A stretch of DNA of 64,000 nt from Streptococcus oralis (lineage in GTDB: Bacteria > Bacillota > Bacilli > Lactobacillales > Streptococcaceae), in NCBI RefSeq assembly GCF_016127915.1, contig NZ_CP066059.1:372001-436000 (forward strand). The letters are read 5' to 3'. How positions within the stretch are numbered: position 1 is the first letter of the stretch; each line of letters opens with the position of its first letter. Below, piece by piece: positions 63,860 to 64,000 of this stretch. The notes under the pieces are model-generated. The model searched no databases. It worked only from the letters and a program-made list of their open reading frames with translations, and was not told the DNA's origin. Made by a program: the position numbers and the translations under genes.

Positions 63860-64000
63860 TTATTCTTGACGCTGACAAAAATCTGCAATCATCTGCTCCA
63901 TATCTTGGCGACTCGGAGTGGTCAGCATATAAAGGTAGTCCCCTTGTAGCTCTGCAAAGGCTGCTGGCATGATTTTTTTGACCTTGAATTGCTGGCTGTA
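63860..64000 (-). CDS. unrecognised protein, C-terminal 46 residues only
   Basis: An open frame enters from the right edge and stops at 63860-63862 (TAA on the minus strand). The visible end contains VKKIMPAAFAELQGDYLYM and MEQMIADFCQRQE. A terminator follows, which supports a real gene. Family not recognised. Confidence 0.7.
   Translation of the reverse strand, partial: YSQQFKVKKIMPAAFAELQGDYLYMLTTPSRQDMEQMIADFCQRQE

Overview
The window is low-GC DNA from a streptococcus of the mitis/oralis type. Gene content and local order match that group: comEA-comEC, ald, phoH, the proBAC and tmk-holB-yabA-rsmI clusters, crcB-crcB beside rplS, rpmE2, pyrR-pyrB-carA-carB, cppA and an aquaglyceroporin. 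Promoters are typical sigma-A with frequent extended -10 (TGn) motifs. A complete CRISPR-Cas locus argues against S. pneumoniae itself; the species is inferred from similarity only.

Layout. 1-1202: rplT (partial)-rpmI-infC with an L20-type attenuator leader. 1258-3467: ABC exporter and a small secreted Tyr/Trp-rich peptide behind a CcpA-like operator. 3510-6411: DNA-uptake operon comEA-comEC with a competence box. 6451-9120: acetyltransferase, ald, and an IS200/IS605 element whose transposase is frameshifted. 9122-23206: long housekeeping run on the minus strand (phoH, yozE, grpB-like, cvfB, frr, pyrH, trmFO, rsmI, yabA, holB, tmk, proC, proA, proB, rluD, lspA, LysR regulator). 23390-24577: rplU-prp-rpmA with leader. 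24594-30165: YoaK-like protein, oxidoreductase, DEAD-box-like helicase, DUF1934, HD hydrolase, HAD phosphatase. 30178-39040: accessory island with three small immunity-like genes, a 20-repeat CRISPR array, csn2, cas2, cas1, tracrRNA and cas9. 39088-45164: tRNA-Arg, rplS, two crcB genes, chorismate mutase, flavodoxin, DHH phosphodiesterase, a membrane protein with an acidic tail, rpmE2, mntH. 45280-51683: pyr operon under a PyrR attenuator, with a 444-bp structured gap between carA and carB. 51707-58434: nth, DUF177, bacteriocin immunity gene, ABC-F gene with attenuator-like leader, CPBP protease flanked by a duplicated htpX fragment, htpX-lemA, rsmG. 58439-60146: tandem repeats feeding into the PyrR-controlled uracil permease. 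60148-64000: drug/metabolite transporter, serine hydrolase, cppA, aquaporin and a truncated unrecognised gene.

How it works together. The CRISPR locus is a full type II-A system of the S. thermophilus CRISPR1 class: Cas9, adaptation proteins, tracrRNA with anti-repeat, leader ending ATTTGAG, and 19 spacers. Pyrimidine synthesis and uracil uptake carry matching PyrR-binding leaders, so they should respond together to UMP. Ribosomal-protein operons carry autoregulatory leaders. Less ordinary features are a probable ATA start in infC, a paralogous pair of orphan immunity-like genes beside the array, an attenuator-like ABC-F leader with a three-codon ORF, and a tandem repeat whose last unit supplies the -35 box of the uracil permease promoter.
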